In this document: positions 46,001-61,000 of the stretch, one piece after another
How positions within the stretch are numbered: the stretch's first letter is position 1
How the letters are laid out: the number at the start of each line of letters is the position of its first letter
NCBI RefSeq assembly: GCF_964340395.1
Contig: NC_135557.1
Location: 3,912,216-3,976,215, forward strand
Source: Glandiceps talaboti
Lineage: Eukaryota > Hemichordata > Enteropneusta > Spengelidae
Direction of reading: 5' to 3'
DNA length: 64,000 bases
Notes under the pieces: generated by a model
The model's database searches: none
What the model saw: only the letters and a program-made list of their open reading frames with translations
Told to the model about the DNA's origin: nothing
Translations under genes and position numbers: made by a program

Positions 46001-49000
46001 CCAAGTTAATTAATGTAGTCTAGTACTAGTAGGTGTCTATAAATTCTATGACCAAGTTAATTAATGTAGTCTAGTACTAGTAGGTGTCTATAAATTCTAT
46101 GACCAAGTTAATTAATGTAGTCTAGTACTAGTAGGTGTCTATAAATTCTATAACCAAGTTAATTAATGTAGTCTAGTACTAGTAGATGTCTATAAATTCT
46201 ATGACCAAGTTAATTAATGTAGTCTAGTACTAGTAGATGTCTATAAATTCTATGACCAAGTTAATTAATGTAGTCTAGTACTAGTAGGTGTCTATAAATT
46301 CTATGACCAAGTTAATTAATGTAGTCTAGTACTAGTAGGTGTCTATAAATTCTATGACCAAGTTAATTAATGTAGTCTAGTACTAGTAGGTGTCTATAAA
46401 TTCTATGACCAAGTTAATTAATGTAGTCTAGTACTAGTAGTTGTTTATAAATTCTATAACCAAGTTAATTAATGTAGTCTAGTACTAGTAGGTGTCTATA
46501 AATTCTATAACCAAGTTAATTAATGTAGTCTAGTACTAGTAGGTGTCTATAAATTCTATGACCAAGTTAATTAATGTAGTCTAGTACTAGTAGGTGTCTA
46601 TAAATTCTATAACCAAGTTAATTAATGTAGTCTAGTACTAGTAGGTGTCTATAAATTCTATAACCAAGTTAATTAATGTAGTCTAGTACTAGTAGGTGTC
46701 TATAAATTTTATAACCAAGTTAATTAATGTAGTCTAGTACTAGTAGGTGTCTATAAATTCTATGACCAAGTTAATTAATGTAGTCTAGTACTAGTAGTTG
46801 TCTATAAATTCTATAACCAAGTTAATTAATGTAGTCTAGTACTAGTAGGTGTCTATAAATTCTATAACCAAGTTAATTAATGTAGTCTAGTACTAGTAGG
46901 TGTCTATAAATTCTATGACCAAGTTAATTAATGTAGTCTAGTACTAGTAGGTGTCTATAAATTCTATAACCAAGTTAATTAATGTAGTCTAGTACTAGTA
47001 GGTGTCTATAAATTCTATAACCAAGTTAATTACTGTAGTCTAGTACTAGTAGGTGTCTATAAATTCTATAACCAAGTTAATTAATGTAGTCTAGTACTAG
47101 TAGGTGTCTATAAATTCTATGACCAAGTTAATTAATGTAGTCTAGTACTAGTAGGTGTCTATAAATTCTATGACCAAGTTAATTAATGTAGTCTAGTACT
47201 AGTAGATGTCTATAAATTCTATGACCAAGTTAATTAATGTAGTCTAGTACTAGTAGGTGTCTATAAATTCTATGACCAAGTTAATTAATGTAGTCTAGTA
47301 CTAGTAGATGTCTATAAATTCTATAACCAAGTTAATTAATGTAGTCTAGTACTAGTAGGTGTCTATAAATTCTATGACCAAGTTAATTAATGTAGTCTAG
47401 TACTAGGAGCTGTCTATAAATTCTATGACCAAGTTAATTAATGTAGTCTAGTACTAGTAGGTGTCTATAAATTATATGACCAAGTTAATTACTGTAGTCT
47501 AGTACTAGTAGGTGTCTATAAATTCTATGACCAAGTTAATTAATGTAGTCTAGTACTAGTAGGTGTCTATAAATTCTATGACCAAGTTAATTAATGTAGT
47601 CTAGTACTAGTAGGTGTCTATAAATTCTATGATCAAGTTATTTAATGTAGTCTAGTACTAGTAGGTGTCTATAAATTCTATGACCAAGTTAATTAATGTA
47701 GTCTAGTACTAGTAGGTGTCTATAAATTCTATGACCAAGTTAATTAATGTAGTCTAGTACTAGTAGGTGTCTATAAATTCTATGACCAAGTTAATTAATG
47801 TAGTCTAGTACTAGTAGGTGTCTATAAATTCTATAACCAAGTTAATTAATGTAGTCTAGTACTAGTAGATGTCTATAAATTCTATGACCAAGTTAATTAA
47901 TGTAGTCTAGTACTAGTAGATGTCTATAAATTCTATGACCAAGTTAATTAATGTAGTCTAGTACTAGTAGGTGTCTATAAATTCTATGACCAAGTTAATT
48001 AATGTAGTCTAGTACTAGTAGGTGTCTATAAATTCTATGACCAAGTTAATTAATGTAGTCTAGTACTAGTAGGTGTCTATAAATTCTATGACCAAGTTAA
48101 TTAATGTAGTCTAGTACTAGTAGTTGTCTATAAATTCTATAACCAAGTTAATTAATGTAGTCTAGTACTAGTAGGTGTCTATAAATTCTATAACCAAGTT
48201 AATTAATGTAGTCTAGTACTAGTAGGTGTCTATAAATTCTATGACCAAGTTAATTAATGTAGTCTAGTACTAGTAGGTGTCTATAAATTCTATAACCAAG
48301 TTAATTAATGTAGTCTAGTACTAGTAGGTGTCTATAAATTCTATAACCAAGTTAATTAATGTAGTCTAGTACTAGTAGGTGTCTATAAATTCTATAACCA
48401 AGTTAATTAATGTAGTCTAGTACTAGTAGGTGTCTATAAATTCTATGACCAAGTTAATTAATGTAGTCTAGTACTAGTAGTTGTCTATAAATTCTATAAC
48501 CAAGTTAATTAATGTAGTCTAGTACTAGTAGGTGTCTATAAATTCTATAACCAAGTTAATTAATGTAGTCTAGTACTAGTAGGTGTCTATAAATTCTATG
48601 ACCAAGTTAATTAATGTAGTCTAGTACTAGTAGGTGTCTATAAATTCTATAACCAAGTTAATTAATGTAGTCTAGTACTAGTAGGTGTCTATAAATTCTA
48701 TAACCAAGTTAATTACTGTAGTCTAGTACTAGTAGGTGTCTATAAATTCTATAACCAAGTTAATTAATGTAGTCTAGTACTAGTAGGTGTCTATAAATTC
48801 TATGACCAAGTTAATTAATGTAGTCTAGTACTAGTAGATGTCTATAAATTCTATAACCAAGTTAATTAATGTAGTCTAGTACTAGTAGGTGTCTATAAAT
48901 TCTATGACCAAGTTAATTAATGTAGTCTAGTACTAGTAGATGTCTATAAATTCTATGACCAAGTTAATTAATGTAGTCTAGTACTAGTAGGTGTCTATAA

Positions 49001-52000
49001 ATTCTATGACCAAGTTAATTAATGTAGTCTAGTACTAGTAGATGTCTATAAATTCTATGACCAAGTTAATTAATGTAGTCTAGTACTAGTAGGTGTCTAT
49101 AAATTCTATGACCAAGTTAATTAATGTAGTCTAGTACTAGTAGGTGTCTATAAATTCTATAACCAAGTTAATTAATGTAGTCTAGTATTTGTAGGTGTCT
49201 ATAAATTCTATGACCAAGTTAATTAATGTAGTCTAGTACTAGTAGGTGTCTATAAATTCTATAACCAAGTTAATTAATGTAGTGTAGTACTAGTAGGTGT
49301 CTATAAATTCTATGACCAAGTTAATTAATGTAGTCTAGTACTAGTACAGGTGTCTATAAATTCTATGACCAAGTTAATTAATGTAGTCTAGTACTAGTAG
49401 ATGTCTATAAATTCTATGACCAAGTTAATTAATGTAGTCTAGTACTAGTAGTTGTCTATAAATTCTATAACCAAGTTAATTAATGTAGTCTAGTACTAGT
49501 AGATGTCTATAAATTCTATGACCAAGTTAATTAATGTAGTCTAGTACTAGTAGTTGTCTATAAATTCTATGACCAAGTTTACTAATGTAGTCTAGTACTA
49601 GGAGCTGTCTATATATTCTATGACCAAGTTAATTAATGTAGTCTAGTACTAGTAGGTGTCTATAAATTCTATGACCAAGTTAATTAATGTAGTCTATTAC
49701 TAGTAGATGTCTATAAATTCTATGACCAAGTTAATTAATGTAGTCTAGTACTAGTAGGTGTCTATAAATTCTATGACCAAGTTAATTAATGTAGTCTAGT
49801 ACTAGTAGGTGTCTATAAATTCTATAACCAAGTTAATTAATGTAGTCTAGTACTAGTAGGTGTCTATAAATTCTATAACCAAGTTAATTAATGTAGTCTA
49901 GTACTAGTAGGTGTCTATAAATTCTATAACCAAGTTAATTAATGTAGTCTAGTACTAGTAGGTGTCTATAAATTCTATGACCAAGTTAATTAATGTAGTC
50001 TAGTACTAGTAGATGTCTATAAATTCTATGACCAAGTTAATTAATGTAGTCTAGTACTAGTAGGTGTCTATAAATTCTATGACCAAGTTAATTAATGTAG
50101 TCTAGTACTAGTAGGTGGCTATAAATTCTATGACCAAGTTAATTAATGTAGTCTAGTACTAGTAGATGTCTATAAATTCTATGACCAAGTTAATTAATGT
50201 AGTCTAGTACTAGTAGATGTCTATAAATTCTATGACCAAGTTAATTAATGTAGTCTAGTACTAGTAGTTGTCTATAAATTCTATAACCAAGTTAATTAAT
50301 GTAGTCTAGTACTAGTAGATGTCTATAAATTCTATGACCAAGTTAATTAATGTAGTCTAGTACTAGTAGTTGTCTATAAATTCTATGACCAAGTTTACTA
50401 ATGTAGTCTAGTACTAGGAGCTGTCTATATATTCTATGACCAAGTTAATTAATGTAGTCTAGTACTAGTAGGTGTCTATAAATTCTATGACCAAGTTAAT
50501 TAATGTAGTCTAGTACTAGTAGGTGTCTATAAATTCTATAACCAAGTTAATTAATGTAGTCTAGTACTAGTAGGTGTCTATAAATTCTATGACCAAGTTA
50601 ATTAATGTAGTCTAGTACTAGTAGGTGTCTATAAATTCTATAACCAAGTTAATTAATGTAGTCTAGTACTAGTAGTTGTCTATAAATTCTATGACCAAGT
50701 TAATTAATGTAGTCTAGTACTAGTAGTTGTCTATAAATTCTATGACCAAGTTAATTAATGTAGTCTAGTACTAGTAGGTGTCTATAAATTCTATGACCAA
50801 GTTAATTAATGTAGTGTAGTACTAGTAGGTGTCTATAAATTCTATGACCAAGTTAATTAATGTAGTCTAGTACTAGTAGGTGTCTATAAATTCTATAACC
50901 AAGTTAATTAATGTAGTCTAGTACTAGTAGGTGTCTATAAATTCTATAACCAAGTTAATTAATGTAGTCTAGTACTAGTAGGTGTCTATAAATTCTATAA
51001 CCAAGTTAATTACTGTAGTCTAGTACTAGTACAGGTGTCTATAAATTCTATGACCAAGTTAATTAATGTAGTCTAGTACTAGTAGGTGTCTATAAATTCT
51101 ATAACCAAGTTAATTAATGTAGTCTAGTACTAGTAGGTGTCTATAAATTCTATAACCAAGTTAATTAATGTAGTCTAGTACTAGTAGGTGTCTATACATT
51201 CTATAACCAAGTTAATTAATGTAGTCTAGTACTAGTAGGTGTCTATAAATTCTATAACCAAGTTAATTACTGTAGTCTAGTACTAGTACAGGTGTCTATA
51301 AATTCTATGACCAAGTTAATTAATGTAGTCTAGTACTAGTAGGTGTCTATAAATTCTATGACCAATTTAATTAATGTAGTCTAGTACTAGTAGGTGTCTA
51401 TAAATTATATGACCAAGTTAATTAATGTAGTCTAGTACTAGTAGGTGTCTATAAATTCTATGACCAAGTTAATTAATGTAGTCTAGTACTAGTAGGTGTC
51501 TATAAATTCTATAACCAAGTTAATTAATGTAGTCTAGTACTAGTAGGTGTCTATAAATTCTATGACCAAGTTAATTAATGTAGTCTAGTACTAGTAGGTG
51601 TCTATAAATTCTATGACCAAGTTAATTAATGTAGTCTAGTACTAGTAGGTGTCTATAAATTCTATGACCAAGTTAATTAATGTAGTCTAGTACTAGTAGG
51701 TGTCTATAAATTCTATGACCAAGTTAATTAATGTAGTCTAGTACTAGTAGGTCTCTATAAATTCTATAACCAAGTTAATTAATGTAGTCTAGTACTAGTA
51801 GGTGTCTATAAATTCTATGACCAAGTTAATTAATGTAGTCTAGTACTAGTAGGTGTCTATAAATTCTATGACCAAGTTAATTACTGTAGTCTAGTACTAG
51901 TAGGTGTCTATAAATTCTATGACCAAGTTAATTAATGTAGTCTAGTACTAGTAGGTGTCTATAAATTCTATGACCAAGTTAATTAATGTAGTCTAGTACT

Positions 52001-55000
52001 AGTAGATGTCTATAAATTCTATGACCAAGTTAATTAATGTAGTCTAGTACTAGTAGGTGTCTATAAATTCTATGACCAAGTTAATTAATGTAGTCTAGTA
52101 CTAGTAGATGTCTATAAATTCTATAACCAAGTTAATTAATGTAGTCTAGTACTAGTAGGTGTCTATAAATTCTATGACCAAGTTAATTAATGTAGTCTAG
52201 TACTAGGAGCTGTCTATAAATTCTATGACCAAGTTAATTAATGTAGTCTAGTACTAGTAGGTGTCTATAAATTATATGACCAAGTTAATTACTGTAGTCT
52301 AGTACTAGTAGGTGTCTATAAATTCTATGACCAAGTTAATTAATGTAGTCTAGTACTAGTAGGTGTCTATAAATTCTATGACCAAGTTAATTAATGTAGT
52401 CTAGTACTAGTATGTGTCTATAAATTCTATGACCAAGTTATTTAATGTAGTCTAGTACTAGTAGGTATCTATAAATTCTATGACCAAGTTAATTAATGTA
52501 GTCTAGTACTAGTAGGTGTCTATAAATTCTATGACCAAGTTAATTAATGTAGTCTAGTACTAGTAGGTGTCTATAAATTCTATGACCAAGTTAATTAATG
52601 TAGTCTAGTACTAGTAGGTGTCTATAAATTCTATAACCAAGTTAATTAATGTAGTCTAGTACTAGTAGATGTCTATAAATTCTATGACCAAGTTAATTAA
52701 TGTAGTCTAGTACTAGTAGATGTCTATAAATTCTATGACCAAGTTAATTAATGTAGTCTAGTACTAGTAGGTGTCTATAAATTCTATGACCAAGTTAATT
52801 AATGTAGTCTAGTACTAGTAGGTGTCTATAAATTCTATGACCAAGTTAATTAATGTAGTCTAGTACTAGTAGGTGTCTATAAATTCTATGACCAAGTTAA
52901 TTAATGTAGTCTAGTACTAGTAGGTGTCTATAAATTCTATAACCAAGTTAATTAATGTAGTCTAGTACTAGTAGGTGTCTATAAATTCTATAACCAAGTT
53001 AATTACTGTAGTCTAGTACTAGTAGGTGTCTATAAATTCTATAACCAAGTTAATTAATGTAGTCTAGTACTAGTAGGTGTCTATAAATTCTATGACCAAG
53101 TTAATTAATGTAGTCTAGTACTAGTAGGTGTCTATAAATTCTATGACCAAGTTAATTAATGTAGTCTAGTACTAGTAGATGTCTATAAATTCTATGACCA
53201 AGTTAATTAATGTAGTCTAGTACTAGTAGGTGTCTATAAATTCTATGACCAAGTTAATTAATGTAGTCTAGTACTAGTAGATGTCTATAAATTCTATAAC
53301 CAAGTTAATTAATGTAGTCTAGTACTAGTAGGTGTCTATAAATTCTATGACCAAGTTAATTAATGTAGTCTAGTACTAGGAGCTGTCTATAAATTCTATG
53401 ACCAAGTTAATTAATGTAGTCTAGTACTAGTAGGTGTCTATAAATTATATGACCAAGTTAATTACTGTAGTCTAGTACTAGTAGGTGTCTATAAATTCTA
53501 TGACCAAGTTAATTAATGTAGTCTAGTACTAGTAGGTGTCTATAAATTCTATGACCAAGTTAATTAATGTAGTCTAGTACTAGTAGGTGTCTATAAATTC
53601 TATGATCAAGTTATTTAATGTAGTCTAGTACTAGTAGGTGTCTATAAATTCTATGACCAAGTTAATTAATGTAGTCTAGTACTAGTAGGTGTCTATAAAT
53701 TCTATGACCAAGTTAATTAATGTAGTCTAGTACTAGTAGGTGTCTATAAATTCTATGACCAAGTTAATTAATGTAGTCTAGTACTAGTAGGTGTCTATAA
53801 ATTCTATAACCAAGTTAATTAATGTAGTCTAGTACTAGTAGATGTCTATAAATTCTATGACCAAGTTAATTAATGTAGTCTAGTACTAGTAGGTGTCTAT
53901 AAATTCTATGACCAAGTTAATTAATGTAGTCTAGTACTAGTAGGTGTCTATAAATTCTATGACCAAGTTAATTAATGTAGTCTAGTACTAGTAGGTGTCT
54001 ATAAATTCTATGACCAAGTTAATTAATGTAGTCTAGTACTAGTAGGTGTCTATAAATTCTATAACCAAGTTAATTAATGTAGTCTAGTACTAGTAGGTGT
54101 CTATAAATTCTATAACCAAGTTAATTACTGTAGTCTAGTACTAGTAGGTGTCTATAAATTCTATAACCAAGTTAATTAATGTAGTCTAGTACTAGTAGGT
54201 GTCTATAAATTCTATGACCAAGTTAATTAATGTAGTCTAGTACTAGTAGGTGCCTTTAAATTCTATGACCAAGTTAATTAATGTAGTCTAGTACTAGTAG
54301 ATGTCTATAAATTCTATGACCAAGTTAATTAATGTAGTCTAGTACTAGTAGGTGTCTATAAATTCTATGACCAAGTTAATTAATGTAGTCTAGTACTAGT
54401 AGATGTCTATAAATTCTATAACCAAGTTAATTAATGTAGTCTAGTACTAGTAGGTGTCTATAAATTCTATGACCAAGTTAATTAATGTAGTCTAGTACTA
54501 GTAGGTGTCTATAAATTCTATGACCAAGTTAATTAATGTAGTCTAGTACTAGTAGGTGTCTATAAATTCTATGACCAAGTTAATTAATGTAGTCTAGTAC
54601 TAGTAGTTGTCTATAAATTCTATAACCAAGTTAATTAATGTAGTCTAGTACTAGTAGGTGTCTATAAATTCTATAACCAAGTTAATTAATGTAGTCTAGT
54701 ACTAGTAGGTGTCTATAAATTCTATGACCAAGTTAATTAATGTAGTCTAGTACTAGTAGGTGTCTATAAATTCTATAACCAAGTTAATTAATGTAGTCTA
54801 GTACTAGTAGGTGTCTATAAATTCTATAACCAAGTTAATTAATGTAGTCTAGTACTAGTAGGTGTCTATAAATTCTATAACCAAGTTAATTAATGTAGTC
54901 TAGTACTAGTAGGTGTCTATAAATTCTATGACCAAGTTAATTAATGTAGTCTAGTACTAGTAGTTGTCTATAAATTCTATAACCAAGTTAATTAATGTAG

Positions 55001-58000
55001 TCTAGTACTAGTAGGTGTCTATAAATTCTATAACCAAGTTAATTAATGTAGTCTAGTACTAGTAGGTGTCTATAAATTCTATGACCAAGTTAATTAATGT
55101 AGTCTAGTACTAGTAGGTGTCTATAAATTCTATAACCAAGTTAATTAATGTAGTCTAGTACTAGTAGGTGTCTATAAATTCTATAACCAAGTTAATTACT
55201 GTAGTCTAGTACTAGTAGGTGTCTATAAATTCTATAACCAAGTTAATTAATGTAGTCTAGTACTAGTAGGTGTCTATAAATTCTATGACCAAGTTAATTA
55301 ATGTAGTCTAGTACTAGTAGATGTCTATAAATTCTATAACCAAGTTAATTAATGTAGTCTAGTACTAGTAGGTGTCTATAAATTCTATGACCAAGTTAAT
55401 TAATGTAGTCTAGTACTAGTAGATGTCTATAAATTCTATGACCAAGTTAATTAATGTAGTCTAGTACTAGTAGGTGTCTATAAATTCTATGACCAAGTTA
55501 ATTAATGTAGTCTAGTACTAGTAGATGTCTATAAATTCTATGACCAAGTTAATTAATGTAGTCTAGTACTAGTAGGTGTCTATAAATTCTATGACCAAGT
55601 TAATTAATGTAGTCTAGTACTAGTAGGTGTCTATAAATTCTATAACCAAGTTAATTAATGTAGTCTAGTATTTGTAGGTGTCTATAAATTCTATGACCAA
55701 GTTAATTAAAATGTAGTCTAGTACTAGTAGGTGTCTATAAATTCTATAACCAAGTTAATTAATGTAGTGTAGTACTAGTAGGTGTCTATAAATTCTATGA
55801 CCAAGTTAATTAATGTAGTCTAGTACTAGTACAGGTGTCTATAAATTCTATGACCAAGTTAATTAATGTAGTCTAGTACTAGTAGATGTCTATAAATTCT
55901 ATGACCAAGTTAATTAATGTAGTCTAGTACTAGTAGTTGTCTATAAATTCTATAACCAAGTTTACTAATGTAGTCTAGTACTAGGAGCTGTCTATAAATT
56001 CTATGACCAAGTTAATTAATGTAGTCTAGTACTAGTAGGTGTCTATAAATTCTATGACCAAGTTAATTAATGTAGTCTAGTACTAGTAGGTGTCTATAAA
56101 TTCTATAACCAAGTTAATTAATGTAGTCTAGTACTAGTAGGTGTCTATAAATTCTATGACCAAGTTAATTAATGTAGTCTAGTACTAGTAGGTGTCTATA
56201 AATTCTATGACCAAGTTAATTACTGTAGTCTAGTACTAGTAGGTGTCTATAAATTCTATGACCAAGTTAATTAATGTAGTCTAGTACTAGTAGTTGTCTA
56301 TAAATTCTATGACCAAGTTAATTAATGTAGTCTAGTACTAGTAGGTGTCTATAAATTCTATGACCAAGTTAATTAATGTAGTCTAGTACTAGTAGATGTC
56401 TATAAATTCTATGACCAAGTTAATTAATGTAGTCTACTACTAGTAGGTGTCTATAAATTCTATGACCAAGTTAATTAATGTAGTCTAGTACTAGTAGGTG
56501 TCTATAAATTCTATGACCAAGTTAATTAATGTAGTCTAGTACTAGTAGGTGTCTATAAATTCTATGACCAAGTTAATTAATGTAGTCTAGTACTAGTAGG
56601 TGTCTATAAATTCTATAACCAAGTTAATTAATGTAGTCTAGTACTAGTAGGTGTCTATAAATTCTATAACCAAGTTAATTAATGTAGTCTAGTACTAGTA
56701 GGTGTCTATAAATTCTATAACCAAGTTAATTAATGTAGTCTAGTACTAGTAGGTGTCTATAAATTCTATAACCAAGTTAATTAATGTAGTCTAGTACTAG
56801 TAGGTGTCTATAAATTCTATAACCAAGTTAATTACTGTAGTCTAGTACTAGTACAGGTGTCTATAAATTCTATGACCAAGTTAATTAATGTAGTCTAGTA
56901 CTAGTAGGTGTCTATAAATTCTATGACCAAGTTAATTAATGTAGTCTAGTACTAGTAGGTGTCTATAAATTATATGACCAAGTTAATTAATGTAGTCTAG
57001 TACTAGTAGGTGTCTATAAATTCTATGACCAAGTTAATTAATGTAGTCTAGTACTAGTAGGTGTCTATAAATTCTATAACCAAGTTAATTAATGTAGTCT
57101 AGTACTAGTAGGTGTCTATAAATTCTATGACCAAGTTAATTAATGTAGTCTAGTACTAGTAGGTGTCTATAAATTCTATGACCAAGTTAATTAATGTAGT
57201 CTAGTACTAGTAGGTGTCTATAAATTCTATGACCAAGTTAATTAATGTAGTCTAGTACTAGTAGGTGTCTATAAATTCTATAACCAAGTTAATTAATGTA
57301 GTCTAGTACTAGTAGGTGTCTATAAATTCTATGACCAAGTTAATTAATGTAGTCTAGTACTAGTAGGTGTCTATAAATTCTATGACCAAGTTAATTAATG
57401 TAGTCTAGTACTAGTAGGTGTCTATAAATTCTATGACCAAGTTAATTAATGTAGTCTAGTACTAGTAGGTGTCTATAAATTCTATGACCAAGTTAATTAA
57501 TGTAGTCTAGTACTAGTAGATGTCTATAAATTCTATGACCAAGTTAATTAATGTAGTCTAGTACTAGTAGGTGTCTATAAATTCTATGACCAAGTTAATT
57601 AATGTAGTCTAGTACTAGTAGATGTCTATAAATTCTATAACCAAGTTAATTAATGTAGTCTAGTACTAGTAGGTGTCTATAAATTCTATGACCAAGTTAA
57701 TTAATGTAGTCTAGTACTAGGAGCTGTCTATAAATTCTATGACCAAGTTAATTAATGTAGTCTAGTACTAGTAGGTGTCTATAAATTATATGACCAAGTT
57801 AATTACTGTAGTCTAGTACTAGTAGGTGTCTATAAATTCTATGACCAAGTTAATTAATGTAGTCTAGTACTAGTAGGTGTCTATAAATTCTATGACCAAG
57901 TTAATTAATGTAGTCTAGTACTAGTAGGTGTCTATAAATTCTATGATCAAGTTATTTAATGTAGTCTAGTACTAGTAGGTGTCTATAAATTCTATGACCA

Positions 58001-61000
58001 AGTTAATTAATGTAGTCTAGTACTAGTAGGTGTCTATAAATTCTATGACCAAGTTAATTAATGTAGTCTAGTACTAGTAGGTGTCTATAAATTCTATGAC
58101 CAAGTTAATTAATGTAGTCTAGTACTAGTAGGTGTCTATAAATTCTATAACCAAGTTAATTAATGTAGTCTAGTACTAGTAGATGTCTATAAATTCTATG
58201 ACCAAGTTAATTAATGTAGTCTAGTACTAGTAGATGTCTATAAATTCTATGACCAAGTTAATTAATGTAGTCTAGTACTAGTAGGTGTCTATAAATTCTA
58301 TGACCAAGTTAATTAATGTAGTCTAGTACTAGTAGGTGTCTATAAATTCTATGACCAAGTTAATTAATGTAGTCTAGTACTAGTAGGTGTCTATAAATTC
58401 TATGACCAAGTTAATTAATGTAGTCTAGTACTAGTAGTTGTCTATAAATTCTATAACCAAGTTAATTAATGTAGTCTAGTACTAGTAGGTGTCTATAAAT
58501 TCTATGACCAAGTTAATTAATGTAGTCTAGTACTAGTAGGTGTCTATAAATTCTATAACCAAGTTAATTAATGTAGTCTAGTACTAGTAGCTGTCTATAA
58601 ATTCTATAACCAAGTTAATTAATGTAGTCTAGTACTAGTAGGTGTCTATAAATTCTATAACCAAGTTAATTAATGTAGTCTAGTACTAGTAGGTGTCTAT
58701 AAATTCTATAACCAAGTTAATTAATGTAGTCTAGTACTAGTATGTGTCTATAAATTCTATGACCAAGTTAATTAATGTAGTCTAGTACTAGTAGGTGTCT
58801 ATAAATTCTATGACCAAGTTAATTAATGTAGTCTAGTACTAGTAGGTGTCTATAAATTCTATGACCAAGTTAATTAATGTAGTCTAGTACTAGTAGTTGT
58901 CTATAAATTCTATAACCAAGTTAATTAATGTAGTCTAGTACTAGTAGGTGTCTATAAATTCTATGACCAAGTTAATTAATGTAGTCTAGTACTAGTAGGT
59001 GTCTATAAATTCTATAACCAAGTTAATTAATGTAGTCTAGTACTAGTAGCTGTCTATAAATTCTATAACCAAGTTAATTAATGTAGTCTAGTACTAGTAG
59101 GTGTCTATAAATTCTATAACCAAGTTAATTAATGTAGTCTAGTACTAGTAGGTGTCTATAAATTCTATAACCAAGTTAATTAATGTAGTCTAGTACTAGT
59201 ATGTGTCTATAAATTCTATGACCAAGTTAATTAATGTAGTCTAGTACTAGTAGTTGTCTATAAATTCTATAACCAAGTTAATTAATGTAGTCTAGTACTA
59301 GTAGGTGTCTATAAATTCTATAACCAAGTTAATTAATGTAGTCTAGTACTAGTAGGTGTCTATAAATTCTATGACCAAGTTAATTAATGTAGTCTAGTAC
59401 TAGTAGGTGTCTATAAATTCTATAACCAAGTTAATTAATGTAGTCTAGTACTAGTAGGTGTCTATAAATTCTATAACCAAGTTAATTACTGTAGTCTAGT
59501 ACTAGTAGGTGTCTATAAATTCTATAACCAAGTTAATTAATGTAGTCTAGTACTAGTAGGTGTCTATAAATTCTATGACCAAGTTAATTAATGTAGTCTA
59601 GTACTAGTAGATGTCTATAAATTCTATAACCAAGTTAATTAATGTAGTCTAGTACTAGTAGGTGTCTATAAATTCTATGACCAAGTTAATTAATGTAGTC
59701 TAGTACTAGTAGATGTCTATAAATTCTATGACCAAGTTAATTAATGTAGTCTAGTACTAGTAGGTGTCTATAAATTCTATGACCAAGTTAATTAATGTAG
59801 TCTAGTACTAGTAGATGTCTATAAATTCTATGACCAAGTTAATTAATGTAGTCTAGTACTAGTAGGTGTCTATAAATTCTATGACCAAGTTAATTAATGT
59901 AGTCTAGTACTAGTAGGTGTCTATAAATTCTATAACCAAGTTAATTAATGTAGTCTAGTATTTGTAGGTGTCTATAAATTCTATGACCAAGTTAATTAAT
60001 GTAGTCTAGTACTAGTAGGTGTCTATAAATTCTATAACCAAGTTAATTAATGTAGTGTAGTACTAGTAGGTGTCTATAAATTCTATGACCAAGTTAATTA
60101 ATGTAGTCTAGTACTAGTACAGGTGTCTATAAATTCTATGACCAAGTTAATTAATGTAGTCTAGTACTAGTAGGTGTCTATAAATTCTATGACCAAGTTA
60201 ATTAATGTAGTCTAGTACTAGTAGGTGTCTATAAATTCTATGACCAAGTTAATTAATGTAGTCTAGTACTAGTAGGTGTCTATAAATTCTATAACCAAGT
60301 TAATTAATGTAGTCTAGTACTAGTAGGTGTCTATAAATTCTATGACCAAGTTAATTAATGTAGTCTAGTACTAGTAGGTGTCTATAAATTCTATGACCAA
60401 GTTAATTAATGTAGTCTAGTACTAGTAGGTGTCTATAAATTCTATGACCAAGTTAATTAATGTAGTCTAGTACTAGTAGGTGTCTATAAATTCTATGACC
60501 AAGTTAATTACTGTAGTCTAGTACTAGTAGGTGTCTATAAATTCTATGACCAAGTTAATTAATGTAGTCTAGTACTAGTAGTTGTCTATAAATTCTATGA
60601 CCAAGTTAATTAATGTAGTCTAGTACTAGTAGGTGTCTATAAATTCTATGACCAAGTTAATTAATGTAGTCTAGTACTAGTAGATGTCTATAAATTCTAT
60701 GACCAAGTTAATTAATGTAGTCTAGTACTAGTAGGTGTCTATAAATTCTATGACCAAGTTAATTAATGTAGTCTAGTACTAGTAGGTGTCTATAAATTCT
60801 ATGACCAAGTTAATTAATGTAGTCTAGTACTAGTAGGTGTCTATAAATTCTATGACCAAGTTAATTAATGTAGTCTAGTACTAGTAGGTGTCTATAAATT
60901 CTATAACCAAGTTAATTAATGTAGTCTAGTACTAGTAGGTGTCTATAAATTCTATGACCAAGTTAATTAATGTAGTCTAGTACTAGTACAGGTGTCTATA